Source: Uloborus plumipes (lineage: Eukaryota; Arthropoda; Arachnida; Araneae; Uloboridae). From it: a stretch of DNA of 64,000 bases. Of this stretch, positions 10,868 through 22,279 are shown in pieces. A program made the translations under genes and the position numbers. The stretch covers positions 1 to 64,000 of the forward strand of contig JAXGGA010005806.1 in assembly GCA_038373865.1 (NCBI GenBank), in the 5' to 3' direction. The notes beneath the pieces were generated by a model. That model ran no database searches, had not been told where the DNA came from, and saw only the letters and a list, made by a program, of their open reading frames with translations. Numbering within the stretch: the first letter of the stretch is position 1; every line of letters begins with the position of its first letter.

Positions 10868-10921
10868 CCAACGCCTCCTAAATACTAATTATTTAGGTAC
10901 TTAGTATTTAGGAGGCGTTGG
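10868..10921. repeat. Perfect 20-bp inverted repeat with 14-nt loop
   Basis: CCAACGCCTCCTAAATACTA (10868-10887) is exactly complementary to 10902-10921. The loop is ATTATTTAGGTACT. The partial echo TATTTAGG in the loop suggests slippage or a small transposon scar. It could form a strong RNA hairpin if transcribed. Confidence 0.85.
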
Positions 10922-12004
10922 TTGTACTTAATTTCCAGTTCTTCAATCAATTCTTTACCTTTCTGCCAGTGAAGGCACTTAAGTTATCATAGAAGAGAAA
11001 CAATTACCCGAAGTCCGGACCATCGCGATCCCCGATATCTATATTTCCCGGGGGTTTTTTTATCTGTAAAAATGATGTTTAATGATTGCTTTCATTCCGA
11101 ATCACAATAATAAATCGTCCTACATTTAAAAATGAGAAAACAATCAAGAAATGCTTCTAAGTTTAAAAATATTATAAGATGCGAAAGAAAGCAAATAAGA
11201 AATACTTTTCTGAGAGAAATAAAAAATTTTTTTTTTACTAGGAAATAAAAGTTTTGTGAATGTGTTTTTCGAAAGGGTTCATTTTCCTTTTAAAACTTTT
11301 TAACTTGCTTTTATAGTGAATTAATATCATGAAATTTCGCTTTTCTAAAGTCTTAAAGCCTTCCAGCTGTCATTAAAATTAATAAATGTATGATTCTAGA
11401 TTCCATGCAATCTGTTAAGCAGTAAAACTGCGAATAGATGTTAGGCATTTCCCCCACGTTTGTGTAGTCAAACTTTTGTTCTAATATTTTTTAATGTATA
11501 GCCATATTTAGATTTTATAATTTTTTTGTATATGATAGAACAACACATTCGAACATCATCGGTGGAAAAAAAAAATTGCGATACTACAAGCAATTTTTTA
11601 GTAATAATTTTTGAAGTTGAAGCGATGTCATGCGAACTTCATTTTTCGCTCTTTCTCAGCGTAGTTCCTCGGGTCTGCTGTAACAGGTAAAAGTCGCCAA
11701 CTAATGCCTTTCAAAAACTTTGAATGTGTTTCTCGCCGCTAAAAGCTTAAAACAATCATTGCCGACATACACGGCAGGTTATTGGAGTCCCTTTTGACAA
11801 ATCCAATCTCTAATTAATAGACAACCTAATTGATAACAGAAGGAAAAAGACTGCAATGAAAAGATAGTATAGCTACAATATAATTTTTGTGTGTAAAAGG
11901 CTGAAATTATAGCCATCAGACGTCACAGGTTTTGTTTCTCAAGTCACTTTTTTCGCTTGGGTTGTTTAAAAATTCACTAAAAATCGATCATTGTGTTTAA
12001 AGAG
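10922..12004. other. Upstream intergenic region of the spider-type gene
   Basis: AT-rich, with no ORF of note and no transposon termini recognised. A C/G block, CGATCCCCGATATC, lies near 11026-11039. This interval presumably holds the promoter of the downstream gene, but no convincing TATA/initiator pair was identified. Confidence 0.4.
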
Positions 12005-12030
12005 ATGCTAGTGGTGAATTTTTGTGTTTT
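12005..12030 (+). CDS. Candidate 5' coding microexon of the spider-type gene
   Basis: ATG at 12005 opens an eight-codon-plus-two-base stretch (MLVVNFCV plus TT) ending at the donor-like TTTT|GTAAGTCT (12031). Joined to the acceptor TTTTATTTTACAG (ends 12274), the frame continues as L-CQSILDLF straight into the long ORF at 12300. The intron would be 244 bp. This adds 17 residues. The alternatives are an untranslated first exon or initiation at 12300. Evidence is limited to splice consensus and frame. Confidence 0.4.
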
Positions 12031-12274
12031 GTAAGTCTCTTAACAATATCTTGAAAGTAGCAATATAAATAGGTTCAAACTTCCGTATTGTATTAGATGC
12101 ATCAAAATTAATTTTTTTAGTGATTAGTTGGAATGGAAAACAAAAATCGTTGGATTTTTTTTTTCTTTTCCAAAGTTTCTTCCAGGAATTTTGCTCCGCT
12201 TGTGACTTACTGTTTATTACTCAAGCACAGCATTTATAGTTTTTATGCGTGCATTTCTAATTTTTATTTTACAG

Positions 12275-13691
12275 ATGTCAAAGTATACTGGATCTCTTCA
12301 TGCCAGGGCAGCCCAAAAATGTTTCCTCCCTGTTACATTTAGCTACAACTAAAGTAGTCATATGTCTATGGAGCCAAAAATGTGTTCAAGATCTTATTCG
12401 TCAAACTTGGTTATCATTAACAGATACATCAGAAGGCAAGAGAAGCGAAATACGTTTGGTTAACAATAAACAAGGACATTGGAGAAAAATAGAAAGTGCT
12501 GTCATTTCAAATTTGTATAAACTTCAATTGCCATTTAACGTAGAACTAAATGCTTTAAACATAGTCGAGCCTATGAGTGCACAAGTTAAGTTTTGGATAG
12601 ACTTTCACTGTGAACTTCTGTTTTCCAAGTTTCCCAGTTCATTTTGTTGGACCCCAAAAGGAAAGATTGATTTTGTTAAATCGGCTCGCCAGTTGCTTGC
12701 TGATCCATCCTATTCGAAATTTGAACACTTTTCATTTGCTTGTACTTATTGCCTTGAAAACGAAATCAAAGTGTTATGGCCTCTTGTTGAAAATACTTCA
12801 CCCTTAATTGATTTGTTTCCTTCAGTTAGTTCAAACATGATTCATTACTGGAGATATCTTCTATCTGGTGATACGTCTAGTATCTCACTGAACGTCCCGC
12901 TAAAAACGGCTCCTGAATGTGGCTTTTTGCATGCAATCAACTGTGCTTCTGAACCAGCTATTAAGTACTTTGCTGAGCAGTTGGACCAAAATAGAAAATC
13001 GGGTGTTATTTCTCTATATTTGAAACATATAATGGGATCCCGAATTCCTCATGGCCCTGAAGTTTTTGTCCATCTTTTTCCATTGATGAACGAGAATGAT
13101 CAAGTTCGCTGGCTTGATAAAAATGCTTATACAATACTCCAGTGTTTTTTACATTGGCCTTGGCTAGGATATTTTGTACCGTTAGCAAAAATACTGTGGA
13201 GTGTTTTAAACTCTATAGATTATTTGAAACTTATTCAAGATATTTCTATTAGGATTAAGGAATTTCCTAATTGTCACTCATATAAGCACGTTTTTAAGGA
13301 ATTTTGGTGCAGCAGTCCTGTAGTTTTCAAAGATTATACCATAAATAAATGCATTAATGGATGTGTTCTCAGCATTTTATTTCTAAATGGAAATGAAGCT
13401 GGTGCAGAACTAATTTTTGAAGAAACTGCTATGCAGCAACGGACTGAAATCATATTTTCTCTTGATGGGAAAAGTAGCTGCCACTACCTCATAACTAGGA
13501 AAAAATGGACAGTTCTTGAAATGTTCATAGTTAAGTGCATACCAAACAAAGATTGTTACTTATTATTTCAAAAATCATTTTTGGATCATGTTTTAACAAG
13601 GTATGCACGCTTAACGGAAGAAGATATAGACAATTTTTCATCATTCTCTGCTAACATCTGTGAAAAATATTTTTCTACTTATGAAGAATAA
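12275..13691 (+). CDS. Spider-lineage uncharacterised protein, at least 463 aa
   Basis: An uninterrupted frame runs from the intron acceptor at 12274 to the TAA at 13689-13691; the first ATG within this exon is at 12300. Residues are numbered from that Met. The composition is that of a soluble alpha-helical protein, with no signal peptide and no clear membrane segment. Blocks seen: SLLHLATTKVVICLW (10-24), CWTPKGKID (116-124), FACTYCLENEIKVLW (146-160) and YWRYLL (183-188). From memory this arrangement is typical of a large, expanded and mostly intronless family of unknown function in spider genomes; it was not checked by search. The frame has no stops and normal codon use, so it looks functional. 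An ATG at 12275 in another frame gives only a short peptide. The stop codon lies inside an AATAAA signal. Confidence 0.85.
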
Positions 13692-13692
13692 A
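13687..13692 (+). promoter_or_regulatory. AATAAA polyadenylation signal overlapping the stop codon
   Basis: The hexamer spans 13687-13692 and contains the TAA stop (13689-13691). Cleavage 15-30 nt downstream would leave an extremely short 3'UTR. Use is inferred; no other AATAAA was noticed on + before about 14400. Confidence 0.45.
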
Positions 13693-16600
13693 GGATATTT
13701 TTTACTTTGTCAATTGTGATCATTGCAAACAATATACGAAATTGATGAAAGGAGGTTCTTGCTCTTGTTGTATTAAAATGGAATATTAAGCATGTTGTGA
13801 ACCTTGACCAGGGAGAGATAAAGACCGAACTTGAAGCAGACTTAGTGCTTCATTTTTTTATTAGGTAGCATCAGAAAGATGACGCAGGCAATTAAAACCA
13901 GAAAGAACTAAGCAAGAAAATATTTATCATCACAGCTGATTCTACCTGTTTTAACCCCTTAACAATTGGTTAATTTTCAAAAGTAAAAAAAAAAGGTGCT
14001 CATTTTTTTAATCCCTGAAAATATTATAAAAATATATGTGTGAGCAACAGATATTCATTTTTGATTTGCTATTATCTTGAAATTTAAAAAAAAAATACTT
14101 TACCAAAAGCCAATGTTCAGTTTTACCATGACTTAATATTGGTTTTCCAGCAAGCAAGGAAATTTTAAAAATATGTGTTTTAAACATTAAAAAATAATTT
14201 TATTAAATATTCTGCTGTTGCTTTCACATGTGTAAAATGAGAAGTAAAATATTTTCGGGCAGAAGAAATGAATTAAGTTTTATTCTTATTGGCACATTAC
14301 TACATTAACACTCCTTTCTTTCTGGAGTGTAAGATTAAGCTTATTCAAAAATCTGAAGTTGCTCTTACAAGAAAAACACGAGGGAGAAAAGATAAAAAAA
14401 TTTATTGAGAGTCACATTTTTTCATTGAAACATTATATACATAGCAGAGAACATACATGAAATGACATGTTCACAGTTAAAAAAAAAAAAAAATGCATAT
14501 GGTTCACTCCTGTTCAAAATGAAATTCTGCAAATTTTCAACTTTTTGTGGTTTATTTGACATTTTATTTGACAGATTGAAACTTATATGTATATTCATAG
14601 GACAGTTCACATGCAATACTGATAATTCATTACACATTAAAATTTTAACATTTTTTGAGTAAGTTTTCCAATATGTACCAAGACCACTTAACACATTTCA
14701 TTTTTTAATAAAGCATTTTAGAAACCGGATAAAATACATCATCAATTTGCACTTGAATCAAATGTACAATTACAAAACATCTATTTTATATCAATGTTGT
14801 TTGATATGATTTTCAAGAGAAAAATCTTAAAAATCATTTTGCTAATACACAATATTAAAACATAATGTAATAATTTACATTTTTTCACATTATACGACAG
14901 CATCGCAGTCATAAAATCATGTGCATCATATCTACAGTTAAAAAAATATTACAATTTATATAATACATTTTTAAAAGCTGAATGCAATCATAAAATACAA
15001 GGAAATATTAAACACGTAATGAAATGCTAATACATTCTTCGGAAATGCTTAACTAAATACACAAGAGAAATTTGTTTTAATTGAGATCTAAAACATATAC
15101 ATGTTTTCGTATAAGATAAACTTATTTCTCAATGCAAAGCATGATGCTATTTTCCTGATTTTGTAAAAAACAGAGCTGGGATGAAAGTAATGTTGAAAGT
15201 GTTATATGTTTTAACCTGCAACTGTTATATAAATATTGTGCTTTAGCTATTCGTTTGTAAAAGTTTCTAGGCACCAAAATGGAAAAAGGGATGTTATACT
15301 TTTTAAACCAAAACATATGAGGTTATAAAAAATTGATTAACTAAAAAAAATAATGCACATGCATGATAAACATAAGATATAAAAAAAGCCCCCTTTTGAT
15401 TTCTTAAGGTCAGTTGTGAGTAGTTATTATTTTGAGAGAGAATAAAAAGTGATCCAAAATTTGGTTCCTTGGTTTGGAAATCTGAGCAATAAAATGAAAT
15501 GTTTGATAGCGAAATATGTTGAATCACAGATTACTTTCAACACAAAAGTTGTTGTGCAACATTCTTTTGGTAAGAATTTAGTGAAATAATGGTATATTAG
15601 CTAAATATAAAATACATGAAGACCTGCTCTTCTAAAATGTTAAATATTTCACAATTTTGAAGTGAACACGAAACTAAAATACATTTCAAATGCTTTTTAC
15701 TGAAGGTTATATAATTTCTCATGTGTGTTAGTTAAAATTTAATGTACAGCAGGAGAAAAGTATTGTATTATCTTATTAAATCAAGTATTAGACAGTACCT
15801 TTGACACTTAGTATAAAATAACTATTTACAAAATCATTCCTATAGTTTAGTGTTATTTTCTATTTACAAAAAGTGCTTCAATAAATATGGCTTACAAATT
15901 TATCATTCTATTTATAGCTGGATTAGGTTTAAGATTTTTTAACAGGCAATCCATTGCATAGTCACGTTTCAACACACAGAAAATGAAGTATGTGGTGAAA
16001 ATCCTAGATAGACAAAATAGTTTGTAACTGTTTGTTACAAAATGACAAATGATACTAAAACATAATAATAAGTTATATTTATCCTAACCATTATTTTTTT
16101 TTTAATTATCTTTACTTAACTGATTTAATAGAACAACTCTAAAGAAAACCCTGAAAACAATTTATCACAAAATGTTCTGTTAAAATGTAAATTATAATTT
16201 ATATTTATTTATTATTTGTAACAAATGTACAGTTAAAAACTATAAAAAATTATAGAGAAAAGAATTATGTTTATACTAAAATTCAACAAGATTTATACAA
16301 CACCAGGTTATAAACCAGGATTAATGTTCTAATTTATCTCAAAACCTGATTTTTCTTTTAAAAGTTCCATCCTGAATTGAAAATAAATCTCAAATTAACA
16401 ATAAATGTATTATGAAAAATGCTACAAATATCCTAAGAGAAAATCTGAGAAGAATTAAAAAATATCAGCACCTGTGAGAATATTTATTGCTTTTGTCCTT
16501 TTTGTAATTAACAAAATAATAATAAATGCTTACAGCTGAAATATGATATTCTGCCATAAAATTGATATATCTAATTACTAAATATTAATAAAAGGTTTTT

Positions 16601-18094
16601 TCATGTTACTACAGTTAAATCAATTAATGAAGAACACAAATGTCTAAAAATAACAGTTGGCGGTGTATTGCATGATTGGGCAGCTTTTCATACACAAATT
16701 TATACGCAGCTCATCTATCAAATTAAGCCTAACTTTTCTTTTTTTTCCAAATTCAAACCTGAATTACCCAAATGGCAGATCTCATACTTGCACACTTGCA
16801 TATATTCACTCTAAACAGTGCTTTAAAACACATGAATAACATACATTAAAATGTTAATAACAAAGCATATTTTATTATTAGGGTGATCTCCAGTAATAGA
16901 CTTTGGGAGCACAAAAGCAAGAATACATAAGTCAATATTCCTTATCTGATTATTACAACAAATATTTAATATCCCATGAAATGTTCGGTTATAATTCAGA
17001 ATTGTAGCTGAAGTTTTGATTGGAGCTAAGGACTGATCACTTACAAAGCTATTCAGAAAGCTTCACGTAAGTAACTTCTAGCATTATCCAGCAGAAGTGT
17101 TGTGCATATGGTCGGATTTTAACACTATAGATTTTGATTTTTACTTTGTGAAAAAGAGGTCAATTATTAGCAAAATCTCTATTTTTAACTTTTGAACATA
17201 ATTAAAATAACAGTAAATAAAATAAAATTATTGATTATTATAAACCTTATTATATTTCTTGACACATTAGAAATTCTTTAGTTTGTTCCTCCTTTGTGAT
17301 TTTATCAGGAAAGAAGAACTTGTAGAAACTCACTAAATGGTCAATTACTGGCAGTTCACCCTACATTTTTTAAATCCAATTGTTAGCATGTTTTTCCTTT
17401 TTAGTTAAAGATGTCAAGCGCGAAACAATATGCACATTTTATGATCAGTTAGATATGCACGAAAACTGCACCACAATAGTTTGATGAAAATGTCAAAAAA
17501 CTTTGCACATCTCACGAACATTTTTATAAATCTTGATCTACACAGACACAAAGTAACAGTAACACAGGATACAAAAAGATATTTTATTAAAAAATAATTA
17601 ACTTTCTTGGAAAAAATTTACCAAATAATCTCCACAACTACATTTGATTTCAATGAAACTAAGTACTTTTGTGTTGAATTCACAGGAAATCAACAAAAGG
17701 TCCAAGATAAATTCCCCTATTATGGAAAAAGCACATTGTTAGAAATTTGCCAGAGTCAAAAATACTAAGGATGGATAGAGGAGCCTCAAATTTCTTCACT
17801 TAATTAACTTTTCATGTGATTTTTTTAATGGCATGCCTTTGGAACCGTTTTTAGCATTTGCACTGTCACTATTAATAAATTAGCTTCTTTTAAGTCTGTT
17901 TTTTTTAACTGCTTTAAAGCATGTACTTGTTATAAAAAACTGAGTGTGTGGGGGGGGGGGGTGTAAAAATTGTTGAAAAGTAAAAATTAGCCAAATTACA
18001 GAAGAGTTTTTTGTAAAATGGAAGAATTGTTTATTGCATCATACATATATGGAGAGAGAGAGAGATGAGGTTCTATAAGACAAAGAACCATATA
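13693..18094. other. AT-rich interval between convergent genes
   Basis: No protein-coding frame was recognised on either strand, and no bounded transposon was found. It lies downstream of both the spider-type gene (+) and the FoxN gene (-). Three Pumilio-type UGUANAUA sites occur on the - strand (complements at 14434-14441, 15833-15840, 15861-15868), and a - strand AATAAA lies at about 14400. Part of it may be a long FoxN 3'UTR. The phrase GGCGGTGTATTGCATG at about 16659 matches the arm end of the hairpin MITE at 21585. Confidence 0.45.
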
Positions 18095-19411
18095 CAGTGA
18101 AACTCCATTAATTCAATGCGCTGATAACTTGACTAGCAAGTAAACCAACATTCATTTTTATGATGGTTGGCCCAATGCTAAATAAAATGGGCAAAAAATA
18201 CCTTAACTCGACACGCATTGTTGACACGACTAGTTGACCTCCACTTGCTAGTCTAGTCCACTTTTTGCAAATAAGTCTTTACCTTTGAACATTTCTGAGA
18301 ATTTAGGGTTGTGGTTTCTAGGTCAATCAATACATTCTTTCAAGAATTAAAATTTCAAAAAGCAGTTTCTCAGTTTGAGCTCAGCTGCAGATAAGACTTT
18401 TGTGATTAGCATGGCAGAAAAGTCAAGCCAAAAAAACCGAACTCTAAAGCTATAAAAAAAGTCTCAAGTATAATTTTGTTTTCTTCAGATGAAAAACGGT
18501 TATTTATTGCATTTAAGACAATTATTGCTCTATATTTTGAACACCCTCATTCGCACACATGCATATAAATAAGTAGGAAATTTCTACTAGTTACATATTT
18601 TTATTTGGATTCATGTGTGCTACATGATGAATTACATTTTTATTCAAAGATTGAAATGGGTAGCACATGCGAATAGACTGAACAATGACAGACTCCCTAA
18701 AAAGATCCTTGAAATAAAGCAATTAGGAACCTGAAAAAGGGGAAGACCTAGGATCCAGTGGATCGACAGTCTCAAAACAGACCTAAAGACTCAAAATTAG
18801 GAATTGGGAGAGTCTATTCAGGAGAAGGACAGACTGAAAATATATTATGCGGAAGACCATGGTCCACCCTGGGCTGACGCGCCACTGAAGAAGAATTCAA
18901 ATTTTTGATGAAGGATTTGCAACTATGTAACTAGATTGGAATCAACAGAATGACCTTTATACATTTTTAAATATATGTATTTCAAGGTTTGCATTCAATT
19001 AATTTTAAATATAAAATATTACTTAAATAGATTTTGTTCCGACTTAAAATATTTTTTCACAAAATAAAGTTTTAGACACAAGTTTGGACTTAGTGTCAAA
19101 TAAAGTTTCAAACATAAAGTATTGGACAGGACAGCAAAAACTTTTTTAACTGCAGTGTCCAAAATCTTGCAAATGCAGGAACTTCACACGAGATATTCAA
19201 ATATTACCATTTATTTTATCACTTACTTAAAAAAAAAAAAAAAAAAAATCGTTTGCCGGAATTTATTTTTATAACACGAATATAAGCACTTGTAAATAAG
19301 TCATGTAAGAAACTCTTTAAAATTAAAATTTTGGAGCCTCCGTATGCTGACATACTAAACTCCACATATTTTCATATTCTCTTAAAATGTCGAATTATCA
19401 AGGTTTCATTG
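18095..19411. mobile_element. pogo/Tigger-like element, 1317 bp, TA target
   Basis: Left CAGTGAAACTCCATTAATTC and right GAATTATCAAGGTTTCATTG are imperfect inverted termini flanked by TA (18093-18094, 19412-19413). There is no transposase ORF. The interior carries a fragment of an unrelated LINE polymerase (18658-18895) and a long A-run near 19229. Confidence 0.75.
18658..18895 (+). pseudogene. LINE reverse-transcriptase C-terminal fragment
   Basis: The frame starting near 18660 reads NRLNNDRLPKKILEIKQLGT, a stop, KRGRPRIQWIDSLKTDLKTQ, a stop, then a tail with DHGPPWADAP. The RLPKK...GRPR..W.D..K.DL pattern is the conserved tail of many arthropod non-LTR retrotransposon polymerases. Two in-frame stops and the missing RT core show it is dead. 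It lies wholly inside the Tigger-like element. Confidence 0.72.
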
Positions 19412-19413
19412 TA

Positions 19414-21314
19414 TCTCTCTCTAATATACATAATGCAGTGAAAAACAAAAGGGACAAAAGAAAAAATGCATAAAACCAGGGCAAAGTCTAAATCACATTG
19501 GAGTTTTCAGGCAACATTTGTTCTCAATAGCTGCACTTGGTCAACACTACTACTTATTGATGACCTGAAAAATCTCAATTGCCACATGGCAATTAAACTT
19601 TTTTAAAAAAGTGAAAGATTGAAAAGCACGAGTAACAAGTTATATTTCCTATATTCTTTTTGCTTTAAAATTAAAAAAGAAAGACAATTGCTTCGATTAT
19701 TGTTTTAACATAATTTATATCCAAGAAAAACTCAAGTAAGAAAAAATCGGCTAACAACTGAATAGGATCTGTTAGCTACTGACTCAAGTTTACGAAAAAA
19801 GTGGCTATTTAGAAAAAAAGAATCAACTGGTCAGTGGCTCTAAATAAAATTTGGACTGTACAGATCTATCTTGCAGTCACAAAACAGATGGGTGCTTCTT
19901 ATATCGTTCACACTAGTTTTCTCTAAATAGTAATTTTTATCATTGACACTCTTTGCTTCTGTGAGTGTCTCAGACAAATTCAGAAACATACTTACACACA
20001 TACATACAATTTTGAAGGTTTTTAGATATTATGACTACTAATACTGTGAAACATTGAAATTACCAAAACAAAGTATTTGCTATCTCCTTTAAAGCATTTT
20101 CTTACATAATGGTAAGTCTAGAGCCCAACATAGGGCCGTATAAAGGGATTTTATAGCAATAATTTCAAAGCATACTAACGTTTCCAATTTGTTAATGGAC
20201 ATTTTGAGCCCTAGTTAGGTCAGGTTAACTGTATGCCAACTAACTTCTTGAAATGAGATTTAAAAAAAAAAACCTGGAAAATGTGCTCATTTTATAACAG
20301 GGAAAAAAAAGCCCCACATGAATTTTTGAGGCCATTCAAGTCTAAATACCAGCTATAATTACTAAAGTCTAAGTAAGATAATAAAGTCAAAGCAATTTAA
20401 TCAACAAAAATTCGCAAAATATCTGAAATGGTTAAAAAAAAAAAAAAACTATATGTGAAAAACTAAAATTGCACTAAAAATTTACAAAATTTATAATTGA
20501 TTGGAAAAAAACAGAAAAGAAATTGATACTGTCTCATACATAGCACCACAAAAGCCGATCAATTTCTATAACAATTTTCAAACAATTGTAAAACTTGGCA
20601 GGTATGTAAAATGAAGCTACACTAAAACAAATAGTAGCACAAAACTTGTGGAATTTTCTTTTGTTTTTTCCCCTTTCTCCTACTTATACTTAAAACATTG
20701 AAATATTCAAGAAAAAATGAGTTTTTTTTAATGTATTCAAACTGCATGAAGTTTAAATGACTTACTAAATCTTCAAGCTTAACAATAAACTTCAAAGTTT
20801 GAAATATTTTCCACCTTCTTTTATGAAAACTTACAAGCTAGAAATACACTAAAAATATCACAAACATAATAAAGAGAAATGCAATTAATGCATCATAGCC
20901 TGAATTAAAATGATGTAAATGCATTAATACACACACAAATAATGCCCATAAAATGAAAATGAGATCATTAAGTATTAAGAAAATCACACAGAGCAATTAG
21001 TTTAGATTAGAATGAAAGTTATTTTCAATATAAGTTTATGCATCACAATTAAAAAATGGTAACCAAACAATAAAGGAATTAAAAAATAATATTGCTGCAA
21101 TCAACAATTGTTGAGAAAGTTTATTTAATAACCATAAAAAATCAACATGTACGATCCAGGGGCTAAAATTCAAACTTTGAATCCCTTTCTAGCTATTTTT
21201 TGAAGTTCACCTTTTGACAGTATTTTCCATAACTGTATCCTAATTCTAAAAATCCTTTCACTTTAATTTCACCAAACTTACAAAAATGTAACCAGTTGAG
21301 AATAGTTTATAAAT
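19414..21314. other. AT-rich interval, no gene recognised
   Basis: Low-complexity AT-rich DNA with A-runs (20269, 20434). Nothing was supported on either strand. Confidence 0.5.
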
Positions 21315-21466
21315 ACTGTTGTCCCTGCTTAATGGGGTAACGGATAAATGAATACCCCGCTTATACGAATAAAATATCTCGGAACCAATGCCATAGACGT
21401 AATGTTAAAGATCCCCGCCTAATCGAATACCCCGCTTATTCGAATAATATTTCATGGAACCGACAG
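21315..21466. mobile_element. Short MITE-like repeat
   Basis: TACTGTTGTCCC near 21315 is imperfectly inverted at GGAACCGACAGTATA (21453-21467). Inside, ATACCCCGCTTATNCGAATA occurs twice. The pattern resembles pogo-type MITEs, but boundaries are uncertain. Confidence 0.45.
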
Positions 21467-21584
21467 TATATCAATTTGGGGGGTGGGGAGAGAAGAGCAT
21501 TGGTATTCAAAAAATAATGAAAAAAATCAAGAGAAATTAATAAAAAAAAAAACATTCTAGCACACTTTGAAGATTAATGTAATG

Positions 21585-21778
21585 TGCAATACACCGCCAA
21601 CTCTGTTATTTCCATCCATGGATTGCAGTTTCGTGCTTATTACGCACTCATCAGCATGGATTGTACAATAAGATTCCAAGCGTTACCATATGATTGTATA
21701 CAATTCCATGCTGATGAGTGTATAAGAAGCATGAAACTAGTCTATGGATGAAAATAACAGAGTTGGCGGTGTATTGCA
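21585..21778. mobile_element. Hairpin MITE: arms 21585-21669 and 21696-21778
   Basis: TGCAATACACCGCCAACTCT at the left returns inverted as the right end, and the match continues for about 85 bp through CATCAGCATGGA. The loop is about 26 nt. Related end fragments occur at 16659 and, through the adjoining phrase CTGCCTTAGCCC, at 10355 and 21786. It would fold into a long imperfect RNA hairpin. There is no ORF. Confidence 0.75.
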
Positions 21779-21837
21779 TGTTCCTGCCTTAGCCCTTGCT
21801 TAGAGGTGGTTACTCACTGCTTTTTTAATGTAATGGT

Positions 21838-22273
21838 TCAGTAGAAATTTGATTATTTGCACTAACTGGGACTACGGATAATCCAGATTAACAAAAATCC
21901 TGATAATCCTGGTAGTATGAAAAAAAATTCCTTCAATAAGCTGACTTACCTTTTATTACAGCCAAAAAAAAACTTTGTAAAAATTACATCTGATCGTTTA
22001 CATTATTCAATCAAACACTTTATCATTTGCAGTTCAGTGGCATCAAACTGATGCTCCAAATACATCCTGATGTTTGTTAGATAGCTATAATTTATTGTGC
22101 AATTTATATAAGAGTTGTACATTTAATCAAAATAAAAAGTTTAAAAATCAAAATAAATGTTTGTTTGGCAAATGTATTGTTAAACATTGTTATTTGTGTG
22201 AGTACAAAACTGCTGCAAAACTCTACGAATTTAATCTGGAAGAACTAGAGCTCTGGATAAACAAGATTCTCTA
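21838..22273. mobile_element. Possible decayed pogo-like element
   Basis: CAGTAGAAATTTGATTATTTGC at 21839 and CTCTGGATAAACAAGATTCTCTAG (about 22250-22273) look like degenerate inverted termini of a CAG-type element. A 66-codon AT-rich frame inside shows no recognisable domain. Confidence 0.3.
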
Positions 22274-22279
22274 GGCCAG

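Noticed and set aside
13006..13188. Antisense 60-codon ORF
   Set aside because: Shadow of the spider-type gene on the opposite strand.
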